From Owenia fusiformis (taxonomy: Eukaryota > Annelida > Polychaeta > Sabellida > Oweniidae), in the NCBI GenBank assembly GCA_903813345.2, contig CAIIXF020000008.1, forward strand, positions 25,652,822 through 25,716,821: a stretch of DNA of 64,000 nt. Direction: 5' to 3'. The notes beneath the pieces are model-generated. The model was not told where the DNA came from. It made no database searches and saw only the letters and a list, made by a program, of their open reading frames with translations. Within the stretch, counting starts at the first letter, position 1. Each line of letters starts with the position of its first letter. Both the position numbers and the translations under genes were made by a program. Positions 36,901-45,768 of this stretch are shown here, piece after piece.

Positions 36901-39900
36901 AGCAGTGATATGATGCAAGACAAGTTTGAAATGTTTCTTACCCTGTCCATGCTTGGTAAGTATAGTAGGCTATGGTAAATGGTGTGATAAGAAGACGGGA
37001 TATGATTTGACTCAGGTTATTGCACAGTTTATCTACATCTTGAGCGATTCGTTGGTCTCTAAAAATATATAACAAATTGAAAAGAACATACATATATATA
37101 AAGAACAAAGGGAGGGGTTTGGGGTAGATCCGGCTATGAAATGAGGTCCTTAATATTACCTCCATCAGGTGGGTGGTTAGGAAATATAATTATCAAAACT
37201 GTAAAACCAAAAAGTCCTTTTTAGCTAGAATAAACACATGATTGTGGAACACAATATAAAGGAGCATGTCGGTTATCGCAAACAATTTCAGAAGGTTATA
37301 TCTTGCATTATGACTATTTTCTGACAATGAAGACAAGTTTATCTTTTAGATCAATTCATTATCTCAAAGAAAATTATGCACAGTAATAATAAATTCAAAC
37401 AAACTCGGAGATAGTTAACTAGCAATTAACCATCAACACACTTTTTCAAAGATGTTGACCCTATTTTCACCAAAAATGCAATCATTTTTTACAATGTTTA
37501 ATGCATTACTATTCTTTATTTTGATGTCTCAAATAGTTCTTGAAAGAAAAACTTAATTGCATTAAGACAAGTGTTCCCCGTGTTATTTCTCCATTGAAAA
37601 ATCTCATGCTATCCATTGGTTTCAGTTCATTTTGGTCATCCAAATTGAATATCTTTAAAGTCCCTGGAGCAATCAAATTTTCCTTTTAGGAAATCGAACA
37701 TGTCTCAAAGCACATTCTAATTATGCATACAACAATATAATAATAGGTTGCATTTTTGGTGAAAATTAGGGCATCATTTTTGAAAAAGTATGTTGATTGG
37801 TCCATTGCCCCTTCAATATCACTTAGGACTGATTAACTAAATTATCATTATATATACTTTTCTTGAAGATAATGAATGGATCTAAAAGATACACCCATGT
37901 TCATGATCAGAAAATATTCATAATTCAAGTTAGAATCGTTTGAAATTGTTTGCGATAACCTACGTGCTCCATGAATTGATACTTACGGATTGTCAATATC
38001 AATGTCTAAGACATTTATCTTGTAATAGAGGACATCCCTGAAGTATTGTTTGTGAAGATAGCGGGTGATGGAACCACGCCATGTTAAGTAAAGCACCCCA
38101 CTGGCATACTGGCTGCTACTCTTTATCTGGAGCAAAATACATCTTTATGATTAAATGTAGCATATCATAGAATCAGGACAATGTACTTGAATTAATAATT
38201 ATGGAATTCTACATCATACAGGTTGGTTAATGTATTTAAGATACAAAAGAACTTGGCAAACATTTTCTCTTCATTTACCACCTGACATTATATTTCTGGA
38301 AACATTTCCAAATGTATTTTGAGACATGCAAAAATGAATTCTGAATGATCAGCGATTTTGCAACAGGTGCATTTGACAGAAAATCCTAGAATATTTGATC
38401 ATAAAGATAGCTGGCAAACAACTGATCTGTTTCTAAACAGGCTATATAATTACACTACTTACAAAGGCTATGGCGAGGACCAAACCAATGGATACAAGTA
38501 GGTCAGATCTGAAGGCAACCTGGTCCTTGTCCCCAAGAGATTTGTAGAACTTACTGGGTATCAGACCAACATTGTAGATCACATACTGCTCTGTAATATA
38601 AAAATACTAATTTGTGTAAAAATTATGGATTTATTGTCAATCAAAAACAGCTGTCAGGAACAAAATGAATGATATTGCCAGTTGAGCATCACTACAGTTA
38701 TCTCATTCAGCTGAAAACATATGTTTTTGTTGAAGTATTGACATTTTTAAAATAGAAATTTGTTCATAAATACTAGTAATCAATTCCATTAAATGATTCA
38801 TGTATTTGCCATATCATCTAATCAGATATGCAATACACCTGTATTTAAATGAGGTGCTTCATATTTTTCGGACCAACAGGACTTTGCACTTCTTTTGCAA
38901 TACAAAGTCAGATTACCCTCAGTCCTCACATACCTAAATCAAGTGAAAAAGTTGATCACCTCAAGGTAAGAGTTGCTCCCCTAAGTTAAGGTATTTCATT
39001 AAGCAGTGTGTTAACCAATGGGTTGATATCAATTTGGATTAGAGGAAGGGTGGGAGAGTGAGTTTATTGTATCCTACATGTATAATGTTACTCACCAAGG
39101 AGTCCTATAATGTTACTCACCAAGGAGTCCTATTATATTCCTCACCAAGGAGCCCTATTATATTCCTCACTAAGGAGTCCTGTAATGTTACTCACCAAAG
39201 AGTCCTATTATATTCCTCACAAAGGAGTCCTAAAATGTTACTCACCAAGGAGTCCTATTATATTCCTCACAAAGGAGTCCTTTAATGTTACTCACCAAGG
39301 AGTCCTATCATTATTATGACAACAAAAAGTAGCACACTGGCAGACTTCCAAGAGGGAAACATCACCCCTAGCAACCGACATAGCCTCTTTATGAACAGCA
39401 GACCAAATTTGTAACTGAAAATACAATAAACAACATTTTTTACAAAAAAATGTTGCAGCAAGATATTTAATATTTGCAAGAGAATGCTCATTCTTATCCA
39501 ATACTCAAACAATTTGAGGTATATACAGCAGGTTTGTAAAATGTACTTCTAACAATGGCAGCATATATAGCTAATTACATCCTGTCTGAGCAGACAGATA
39601 TATATGTATATTTCTTTCTCTTCTATCACTTTTCTTCTAACTTTCTATCTTAAAAAACAGTTTTATATTTTGTCATCTTGATTAATACAATTATGTAATA
39701 TAATCATATGTAGCTATATACACCCGCATGGGTGTCAGTTGCCTGTACATTGAAAATCGATATAATTGACAAGTAAACAATATGCAAACTGTATATACTA
39801 TCCTCGGGATAATCCTAAAATCCCGAAACCTCATATATGGATCAACCTCTCTAAATATACCTTTTCGTATGACCTCTGAAGAATCCCATAGTTTTACTAA

Positions 39901-42104
39901 AAAATGACAAAACATATCCTGAACATGTACATTGTTGTTCATTGAATATAGAGAAAATATGGTATCTCAAACAGAATGTATAATTGTTTGAAATAATAAA
40001 CATGTGAAAAAGATGTTTAAAAAATAGAAATTTGAATAAAAATGAATGAAATAATTTTACTTTTGGTGTATAAATCCAAATTTTGAAGACATCTCCTTTT
40101 TTCCACATGATAAACCTGCCATGTTCTTCCTCTTTCTCAGATCTTACTTGGATTTGCCAACTGTTTAACAACATCTCTATTAATAAATGTATGACTATGT
40201 ATCATTTTACATCATTTACCTACTTAATGAAAAAGATGCTAACATGTTAAACGCCTGATAAAAGATTAGAAAGTACAGGTGAAGTCCATAAGAAAAGAAC
40301 AATCAACATACAATGGCTATATCAAAATATCATTGATACTTGACTTTAAAATAAACAGTCAAAGGTCTTATTCTTGACATCTCAATTGAATGCAAAAGTG
40401 AGCACTGAATATATAATAGTAACAGGATCTCTGTGGAGTTACTCAGTCCACAAGGGAAGATATCATGAGTTCATTGAATGATAGCAAATTTAATCATTAT
40501 TATTATAGGCATGTTATTCCTTTAACTCCCAACCAATCACCTATTAAAACATAATTTGCAAAATGTTTAAATGTAACAATTCTCCAAAGTATTTGATATG
40601 TTTGTTTTTTTTAGTTTTATTTTATATTAAACATAAAAAATATACTTTCATCATGCAACAATAGGTCAAGATGAACAATTTTTAATGGTGAGCTAAATGT
40701 TTTTTAAAATATATGAAAAGCAATTAAGGTCAGGTGGTCACCTATGATAAAGTATTTGATAATATTTTGCCTAAGTCAGTGTGTATGACATACATGTACA
40801 TGTAAGTATCATTGGTCGATGATTAATGATACCATAACAGATTACAAATAAGTATTTGAGGACAGGATTACCACAAGTCATCAAAAGGCTTTTATATCTG
40901 CTCTCATCATTTTTTGACCTAGTTGTAAGCTTATAAACAAGTGAAAATGTAGCACTTATTTCATCAAGTTGTAGGAGTTGAAATGGTATTGCAACCGTTA
41001 AAAAATCATTAAAGGATGGAATTACATGTATAGTTATTAGGGTTTATTCCTTGTCTCAGGAGAATTTTGCATTTTTACTGAGCAAGATAGTTCAAGAAGC
41101 GGAGATATTTATCCTTAGCTGAAAAAGTTAAATGTCATTTTAGAGATTGATAAGTGTACCCTCATTTTACTAGTATAGTGTAAATGAACATTTAACACAA
41201 TAATATTGTGTTAAATCGCTTGATGTTATGTGTTTTTATATTATGGTCAAGTATCAGTTGCATGTTATCACAGAAAAATGGTTTTGATGGATCCAGAACT
41301 TGCAATAAAGGAAAGAATAGTAAGGAGGTTAAACCCAATAACGCCCAAGAAAATTCTTAATAGTAAAGAACGCCGTTATTGAGTTTGACGACATTGAACT
41401 AGGGCAATCTCCACCAGGTTTGCTTATTGTGGTTAGACTTTAATGGTTAGTGATCAGGAGCAAATAATTCATGTGTGTGAGTTTCAAATGTTCAGATGTT
41501 TTCATCAGATCCGAGAATCAATGTCTATACTGGCAGAAAGCCTTGACAGTGTAATGACCTTTGATAGCAAGTCGCTGCTACAGTCTCAGCTGTAGTGGCT
41601 AGCCCTTATGACTCAGGGGTAGAGCGTCTGACTCAAGAGTGGAAGGTCATGGGTTCGATTCCGGCACTGGGCATTGAATTTAGCACACTCCCTTTTGAGT
41701 CTAGTATCTGGCTCGGTAGACTGCAGCTCCCCAGACGTAATTTGTTGCTGCTGCATCAGTGTCTTCATTCGGACATGCCAAAGGGTTGTTACAAAACCTC
41801 ACTCAATTAAAAACAATCACAATCATACCAAAACATAATCATGCACAAAATGCAGGTCAATTTCACAACAAAAGTTCCTGAGTAAATAAAAAATTGTCAT
41901 TGACAAAATCTGATTGTTTTTCGTTGACTTTGGTTTCTGATTTTGGAGGTCAAATTTGAAATGTCGTAACCATATTATTCATCAGCTTAAAATCAGAAAT
42001 TGATCAAGCATATTAATTCAACATATTTGGTAAACATGGATACTGCATCGTTCTTACCTTTTAGGGCCCAAAGTCTCTAGCAATTTAGTGTGAAACACAG
42101 GCAT
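18977..42104 (-). CDS. ABCD4: ABCD4, half-size ABC transporter (cobalamin export from lysosomes)
   Basis: Sixteen minus-strand exons: 42104-42058, 39414-39296, 38590-38463, 38126-37987, 37058-36942, 36657-36532, 35724-35579, 33529-33408, 33135-33044, 22912-22826, 22274-22174, 21244-21042, 20556-20520, 20116-20020, 19469-19393, 19167-18977. Sum 1830 nt, 609 residues (human 606), all phases consistent. Family blocks: [34 protein letters not shown] (loop motif), [10 protein letters not shown] and DIAGTTHR in the membrane domain. The nucleotide-binding domain has Walker [10 protein letters not shown] (about 424-432), [13 protein letters not shown], signature [15 protein letters not shown] (about 525), Walker B VLDEA (547-551) and H-loop SVGHR (His about 579). 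In vertebrates it works with LMBRD1 to release vitamin B12 from lysosomes. Oddities: three splice junctions are amplified as tandem arrays, and intron 9 contains another gene on the opposite strand. Confidence 0.95.
21981..22141. repeat. Hairpin repeat (MITE-like) in ABCD4 intron 11
   Basis: Arms of about 63 bp: GGCCATTCAATATGGTGAAA in the left arm (near 21999) is exactly mirrored in the right arm (near 22105), and GTTGGACAGAATGTT is mirrored as AACATTCTGTCCAAC. Spacer of about 35 bp. The left arm lies beside the exon 11 acceptor side of the next intron. Near-perfect arms suggest a young foldback element. Confidence 0.8.
22913..23870 (-). repeat. 90-bp tandem array of the ABCD4 exon 10 3' splice site
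   Basis: Eleven extra acceptor-like sites lie upstream (higher coordinates) of true exon 10. Exon-start equivalents are at 23002, 23092, 23119, 23209, 23299, 23389, 23479, 23569, 23659, 23749 and 23839. Each unit carries GATGTTTTCAG|TATTGGCCAG, the first ~60 bp of the exon ([15 protein letters not shown]) and about 30 bp of intron-like sequence. The period is exactly 90 bp, except for one 27-bp partial unit, so every copy stays in the exon 10 frame. The five outermost copies (23839-23479) read through without stop; the spacers of the inner copies carry TAA. Only the innermost copy (22912-22826) has the exon's 3' part and a GT donor. Confidence 0.95.
24170..24320 (+). repeat. Dispersed repeat copy (GCCAATCAGAACA family)
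   Basis: TAGCCAATCAGAACACAGTA and, about 75 bp on, GGTCATTTTTAGAT. The same order occurs inverted at about 32365-32465 and, in part, direct at about 62180-62225. Boundaries uncertain. Confidence 0.5.
25240..25700. mobile_element. hAT-like non-autonomous element
   Basis: Ends TAGGGGTGAGACGA (25240) and TCGTCTCACCCCTA (25700) are inverted copies. Flanks ATTGCAAT (25232-25239) and ATTGCAGT (25701-25708) form an 8-bp target duplication with one mismatch. Subterminal regions are full of GATTCGAGTCGA-type words on both sides. The terminal TAGGGGTG and 8-bp duplication are typical of hAT elements. Length 461 bp, no coding capacity. Located in ABCD4 intron 9, 270 bp before the nested methyltransferase gene. 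Confidence 0.8.
25972..31867 (+). CDS. FkbM-type methyltransferase, type II membrane protein, nested in ABCD4 intron 9
   Basis: Three exons: 25972-26522, 31181-31448 and 31703-31867, 984 nt in total, 327 residues, with phases matching (AAG|GTAATT donor, TTTTAG and TTCCAG acceptors). A short basic N-terminus is followed by one hydrophobic helix (about 9-31), predicting a Golgi/ER type II anchor. The catalytic part shows VDIGANDG (about 142-149, SAM motif I), LVEPV (about 167-171, motif II), then SIDAEG with DEVL, the usual order of FkbM-like SAM-dependent methyltransferases. The C-terminus ends [19 protein letters not shown]. The acceptor (a sugar, lipid or other hydroxyl) cannot be told from sequence. 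The gene lies wholly within ABCD4 intron 9 on the opposite strand; its own intron 1 is 4.7 kb and full of repeats. AATAAA follows the stop by about 60 bp. Confidence 0.88.
27244..28220. mobile_element. Foldback DNA element, TA target, in methyltransferase intron 1
   Basis: The left end CAGGGCGTCCACAAAAAAAG is repeated inverted at the right end, with inverted similarity continuing inwards for about 200 bp (left CCATCAAATGGTACCTAGAT near 27352; right ATCTAGGTACCATTTGATGG near 28096). TA flanks both ends (27242-27243, 28221-28222), as in the Tc1/mariner superfamily. No transposase frame. The central part, about 27.47-27.99 kb, is unrelated to the arms. Confidence 0.85.
28615..30350. mobile_element. 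Possible decayed foldback element
   Basis: CTCCAAAAGATTGGCAACCT near 28631 matches the inverse of AGGTTGCCAAACTTTTGGAG near 30312. Inside, a second inverted pair (GAATGAAATAAAATGTCTTC near 29696 and its imperfect mirror near 29950) forms a ~280-bp palindrome. The arms between are diverged, so one element or two nested ones are both possible. Confidence 0.45.
31925..31930 (+). promoter_or_regulatory. Candidate polyadenylation signal of the methyltransferase gene
   Basis: AATAAA 58 bp downstream of the stop codon at 31867; a second overlapping AATAAA follows within a few bases. Confidence 0.5.
32365..32520 (-). repeat. Inverted copy of the GCCAATCAGAACA-family repeat
   Basis: On the minus strand this reads CCAGCCAATCAGAACATGCT, then the block ending in GGTTATTTTTAGATC, parallel to 24170-24320. 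The two copies face each other on either side of the nested methyltransferase gene. Confidence 0.5.
34290..34977 (-). mobile_element. 5'-truncated LINE (non-LTR retrotransposon) fragment
   Basis: A minus-strand open frame (34904-34374) encodes 176 residues matching the C-terminal zinc-binding end of LINE reverse transcriptases (zf-RVT type): [19 protein letters not shown] followed by a Cys-x2-Cys...His-x4-Cys pattern (CKYC, HYFVKC). Only the last part is present; the catalytic domain is absent. A T-rich stretch at about 34289-34310 on the plus strand is the likely poly(A) tail. It sits in ABCD4 intron 7 in the same orientation as the host gene. Dead copy. Confidence 0.8.
35337..35560. repeat. 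Dispersed repeat, inverted relative to 54.0-54.25 kb
   Basis: GGGGAATCTCCCCGAGCTAG, ACTTTGACTGAATTTTTAAT and neighbouring blocks recur, inverted, at 54.0-54.25 kb in the same order. The 54 kb copy continues to a CAGGGTGTCC terminus at 53.92 kb, so this one appears truncated. Confidence 0.65.
36165..36531 (-). repeat. About 66-bp tandem array of the ABCD4 exon 6 5' splice site
   Basis: Downstream of exon 6 (lower coordinates) the last ~50 bp of the exon plus its donor recur with periods of 64-68 bp. Last-exon-base equivalents are at 36465, 36397, 36331, 36264 and 36200, besides the true 36532. Four of the five keep AG|GTGAG and the outermost has AA|GTGAGT. A seventh, donor-less partial copy starts the array. 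The linker CTACTAG/CTACCAG just before each exon-like block looks like a short acceptor. The unit length is not a multiple of 3, and the first codon after the true exon end is TGA in frame, so only the exon-proximal donor gives full-length ABCD4. Confidence 0.95.
37261..37970. mobile_element. Foldback MITE-like element next to ABCD4 exon 4
   Basis: The left end GGAGCATGTCGGTTATCGCA and right end TGCGATAACCTACGTGCTCC are inverted copies with few mismatches; inverted similarity extends inwards in patches. The centre contains a CTCATGCTATCCATTGG core shared with about 1.35 kb and 61.2 kb. The right end stops about 15 bp from the exon 4 donor (GT at 37986-37985). Confidence 0.8.
39085..39295 (-). 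repeat. 25-bp tandem array of the ABCD4 exon 2 5' splice site
   Basis: CTCAC words at 39091, 39116, 39141, 39166, 39191, 39216, 39241, 39266 and 39291 show an exact 25-bp period. The last belongs to the true donor CTTG|GTGAGTAAC of exon 2; the other eight are decoys further into the intron. Units alternate between CTTGGTGAGTAAC-like and CTTTGTGAGGAAT-like forms, giving a 50-bp higher-order repeat in part of the array. In the exon 2 frame, read-through meets TAA directly after the donor, so use of any decoy would truncate the protein. Confidence 0.95.
41595..41790 (+). repeat. tRNA-derived SINE-like element in ABCD4 intron 1
   Basis: The A-box region TGACTCAGGGGTAGAGCG (41609-41626) and B box GGGTTCGATTCC (41651-41662) are correctly spaced, but the acceptor stem does not pair as in a working tRNA. 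The following GGGCATTGAATTTAGCACAC recurs near 5.06 kb. Fits a SINE with a tRNA-like head. An open frame through it is not a gene. Confidence 0.7.
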
Positions 42105-42533
42105 GCCGCACACACTTTTCTCACTTTTCCTGGCAGGAACAGCTGTTTAATTTTAGAAAATGACTCGCTAGACCGAAATGACTAGATATTTTCGTTTAGT
42201 GTAAACAACCAATATTTCCACGAAAACTCCCGGGTAGAGTGCTGTGTTATAGTGTCAAAAGAGACTAGTTTTTTAGTCTGAAATAAACTTGGAAAACAAT
42301 CAATTATCAGACAGACAAGTCTATAATATCATATTTCACTTTTCATAAATTCCAGAGAAATTAATTCAATTGAAAAATATTGACAACAAACACTCACAGT
42401 GATTATAAAGTCAAAACTTGAATTTTTTTCCAAAAAGGTCTTGGCACCAAAGTCACATTATACCACAACCTGGTGGCATCACATTTTTGAATGATATAAA
42501 CACATGTATGCATAACAAGTTAAAACAATTAGT

Positions 42534-42711
42534 CAGGGTCGTAGCGCTATTTTTCTAAGTAGTACGCCACCACCACAGGAACAAGAGTTGGGTGAATCAA
42601 AAAACGAGTATTAAAGGCCCCCAGGAAAATTTTGAAATTTCGTTGTATTTGGAGCGAATTTGCAACCATCTGGTATGCCTGTGCGTACCCAGCGTACCGG
42701 GCGCTACGCCC
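42534..42711. mobile_element. Small element with GGGCGTAGCGC-type inverted ends
   Basis: Begins CAGGGTCGTAGCGC and ends GCGCTACGCCC. Its interior GTATGCCTGTGCGTACCC is inverted relative to ACGCACAGGCGTACC in the element at 56371-56651. Such GGGCGTAGC ends are common in hAT-like MITEs. No clean target duplication seen. Confidence 0.55.
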
Positions 42712-43014
42712 ATGTTAGTGGTTAAAATGTTTATCCTTTTTTAACCAATCAAATAATGTTGGAAAATCTATACAATAATAGTGAACAATTTGCTGTTTTA
42801 AAGATTTATTGATCTAAAACTTTTGTGACATTGTTTAAGTAAGTTTGAATGGTGATACAGTGTTACCTGCCTGAATGGACAGATACCCCAACAGTCAACA
42901 ATGTGTCAGAGAAGCTACAACTAACAATGACATCACTAGTCAATCCCAGATGATTCAGATAAATGAAAATTCAGTTTTATGTATATTTAGGCAAACTTCA
43001 AGCATATGTCACAT

Positions 43015-43110
43015 AAATTCCGAATCAATGTGACATAAATTTCAAATGTGACATAAATTCCAAATGTGACATAAATTCCAAATCTGACATGAATTCAAAA
43101 TGTGACCTAA
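43015..43110. repeat. 18-bp tandem repeat
   Basis: About five to six copies of TGTGACATAAATTCCAAA with increasing divergence toward the right. Confidence 0.85.
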
Positions 43111-44093
43111 ATTCTAAGTTACCAGTGACATCATGCAGAACCTAGGTCATAGAAAAGATGACAGTTGTGGACTGTCTATTTAGATCTAGTTGTATCTTCT
43201 CATAGACAGACAACAACTACCATCTTTCTATCAACAAAGTTTCTATGGTGCACAGTGATATGGCTGATTGAAGTCAAAATAGTCATATGGTGTGCAGTGA
43301 TATGGCTGATTGAAGTCAAAATAGTCATGTGCTAAAGAATATAGTACTGAGGTCATAGAATTCAAATGTTACAACTTATATGTACTGTAGGTTAGGATCC
43401 AATTGTAAAACAGTCATAGGAAATAACGGTGACAATTATCATTAGTAGGTAATTTCTGTATCTACATGATAGAGCTAATTCATATAATTTAGCAATTACA
43501 ATTCTTGAATCTTAACCTTTAAAGAGGCCAAAGATGTTAATTTCACATTGTATATGAAAATCATGTTGTGGATGTTCAGAGATCAATAAAAATGACCTTA
43601 TCCAAGCTATGAAATTGTAACAAGAATGTATCTTATTTCTCCATCAAGCTTTAGGTAGAAATTCACTGTCGATCATCTTTTTTCTACAATTCAGATTTTT
43701 TGAAAAATATCTAGGTGAAATATATACTGAGGTATAACAAAATATGTGAAAATTAGAAAGATTGACCATTTGGTTATTTCTAGAAAAACATTTTCATTTA
43801 ACATGGGTTTCAATGTGAAAATGCATGTCTTTAAATCAAAAAATTGCACAATTCAGATTCTCATTAAAAAATTGTGATCATTTTACATGTTTTATGGCAA
43901 ATCAGAATTATTAAAAAAAAATATCTGTGAAAATTCACTGTCCGGATCTTGAGAAAAAAAACTTTTAATATTATTGATCAGTGGGAAAATATTATCATTA
44001 CATTGTGTATAATGACTCATATTGCCAAAAGTGTGTCATATAAAAAAAGATGAAGAAAATTTATTGTGGAGATTAAAAATGAAAAAAATAAAT

Positions 44094-44180
44094 TCTGCCA
44101 GGTTTCGAACCCAATCTCCCATGGTTTAAAACTTTTAACTCCTGGTCACACAGCGCTTTAAACAATTGTGCTACGAAGGA
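44094..44180 (-). repeat. tRNA-like SINE head
   Basis: On the minus strand: TAGCACAATTGTTTAAAGCG (A box) and GGGTTCGAAACC (B box, 44112-44101). The cloverleaf arms are disrupted and there is an AT-rich tail beyond, so this is a SINE or tRNA relic rather than a gene. Confidence 0.55.
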
Positions 44181-45768
44181 TTTGATCAATCAAAGGAATA
44201 TATCTTATCAAATAAACAATTATCAAAGTATTACTCTGTTTTCATTTTTGGCATATTTCAGATGCGCAAACTTACTGCGCAATGGACAGTGAAGTTCTAC
44301 CTTATTGTGCCACTGCTGCCATATTTAGATCAGCACAAAACCTATGTTTATTACCCTACCCAAACTAATGAATTTTCAGATTTGTCCCAAACTAATGAAA
44401 CTATTGTTCCTTTTTGGTGATATCAACCTTGAATATGGTTTTAAAAGTGTGATATAAGCTTATTGGAAGTCCCAAATTATATACAGAACTTCTCGCTATT
44501 AATTAATACAACATACATAATTGTAATTAATTTAAAAAGTGATTGTCATTTATTCTAAAAGCAAATTGCGAGTTACAATTATACATATAGCAGTGTATAT
44601 AACATATTAACTCTTTTATCACTTTTGATTATAACATCTATACTAATTTTCACCCTGATGACCTTGTAGTGATATAACATACTACAACTCTATGTAAAAC
44701 ATCAAACAAACAAGGCTTAGACTTTGCCTTGGGATTTGATGCATCTATGCATATCCTTACAACAAGCTAAATTTAAATAATTTCAAAAATGACTAGATAC
44801 ATACTGTACTTCTACTTAATTTGGTGGCTGTTTTAATTTGGCCACCAAATTCCCCTTTAATTTTAATACCATGTAAATTAGTACCATTAGTGCATTGTAC
44901 GATTGTAAGTCTTCAAAATTAAGTAGCCGCCAAATGTTCAAAACAGCAAATCCGCCAAAGTAAGTAGCGCCAGTAGAAGTAAAGTACTGCCTTATCATAC
45001 TGTAGTTAAGAGGGCAAGGTCTGAGGATAATACAATCTGACATATATCTTTTAATTTGATTTATCAATGATAAAAGTAACCTAACTAAGAGTATGGCACA
45101 TGAGGACTACACACATTTAGCACAATCATGGACCTATATGGCACAATCAAACTGTTTTCAATCTTGATATTGATATTTTCATAATGATAAGGGGCCAAGT
45201 CAATATTTTGATTCTGTCTCAAAACATGACTAATAAAATTTCTGAACCCCTTCACAATAAATGTAATTTGACATTTATTGATTTATTTCAAATTAAAATT
45301 CATTACATACCAAGAATTGCTGCACACCAGCAAAACATAATGGGTCAATCTGATTCATGTTTGTAGATAGATACGTTGACTTTACATACAGTATTTACAA
45401 TGACACTAGTTGACCAACCAAATTTTCACTTTATATGTGTAAGACAATTAAAAATATGATACAGAATTAGATAATAATTACCCTGAGGTCTGGAAAATAG
45501 AAGTAATGACTACTATACTCTGATTAAGCTATATAAATATTAATATAAATATGGCATAACATATATAAATAACTCCAAGAATATGTGTCATGATGGTCTT
45601 TTATACGAGTTTGAATAAAAAGGTACCTTATGAAGGCATTAAATTCTGTTAATGCAATTCTGATTGGGTAACTGGATTAAGGAAGTCAAGATCAAAACAT
45701 TATCAAAGAGAGTTGAAACTCTCTGTTTAAAGAAGTGCAACACAACCAAGGATTTGGTTGTTTGTAAG

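Larger units (their letters stand above)
42105..45768. other. Intergenic between ABCD4 and the oxygenase gene
   Basis: No gene recognised. Holds the ABCD4 5' flank, a small inverted-end element (42534-42711), an 18-bp tandem repeat (43015-43110), a 42-bp direct duplication (43236-43327), and a tRNA-like SINE on the minus strand (about 44094-44180). Otherwise AT-rich sequence without coding signs. Confidence 0.5.

Noticed and set aside
39058-39319. Two overlapping repeat proteins on the plus strand
   Set aside because: Translation of the 25-bp donor array antisense to ABCD4 exon 2.
41595-41810. 71-residue frame and possible tRNA gene
   Set aside because: tRNA-like boxes without a paired acceptor stem, followed by a body sequence shared with another locus; best read as a SINE.
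44166-44420. 84-residue plus-strand frame
   Set aside because: Starts inside a tRNA-like SINE head; no family match and no splice context.
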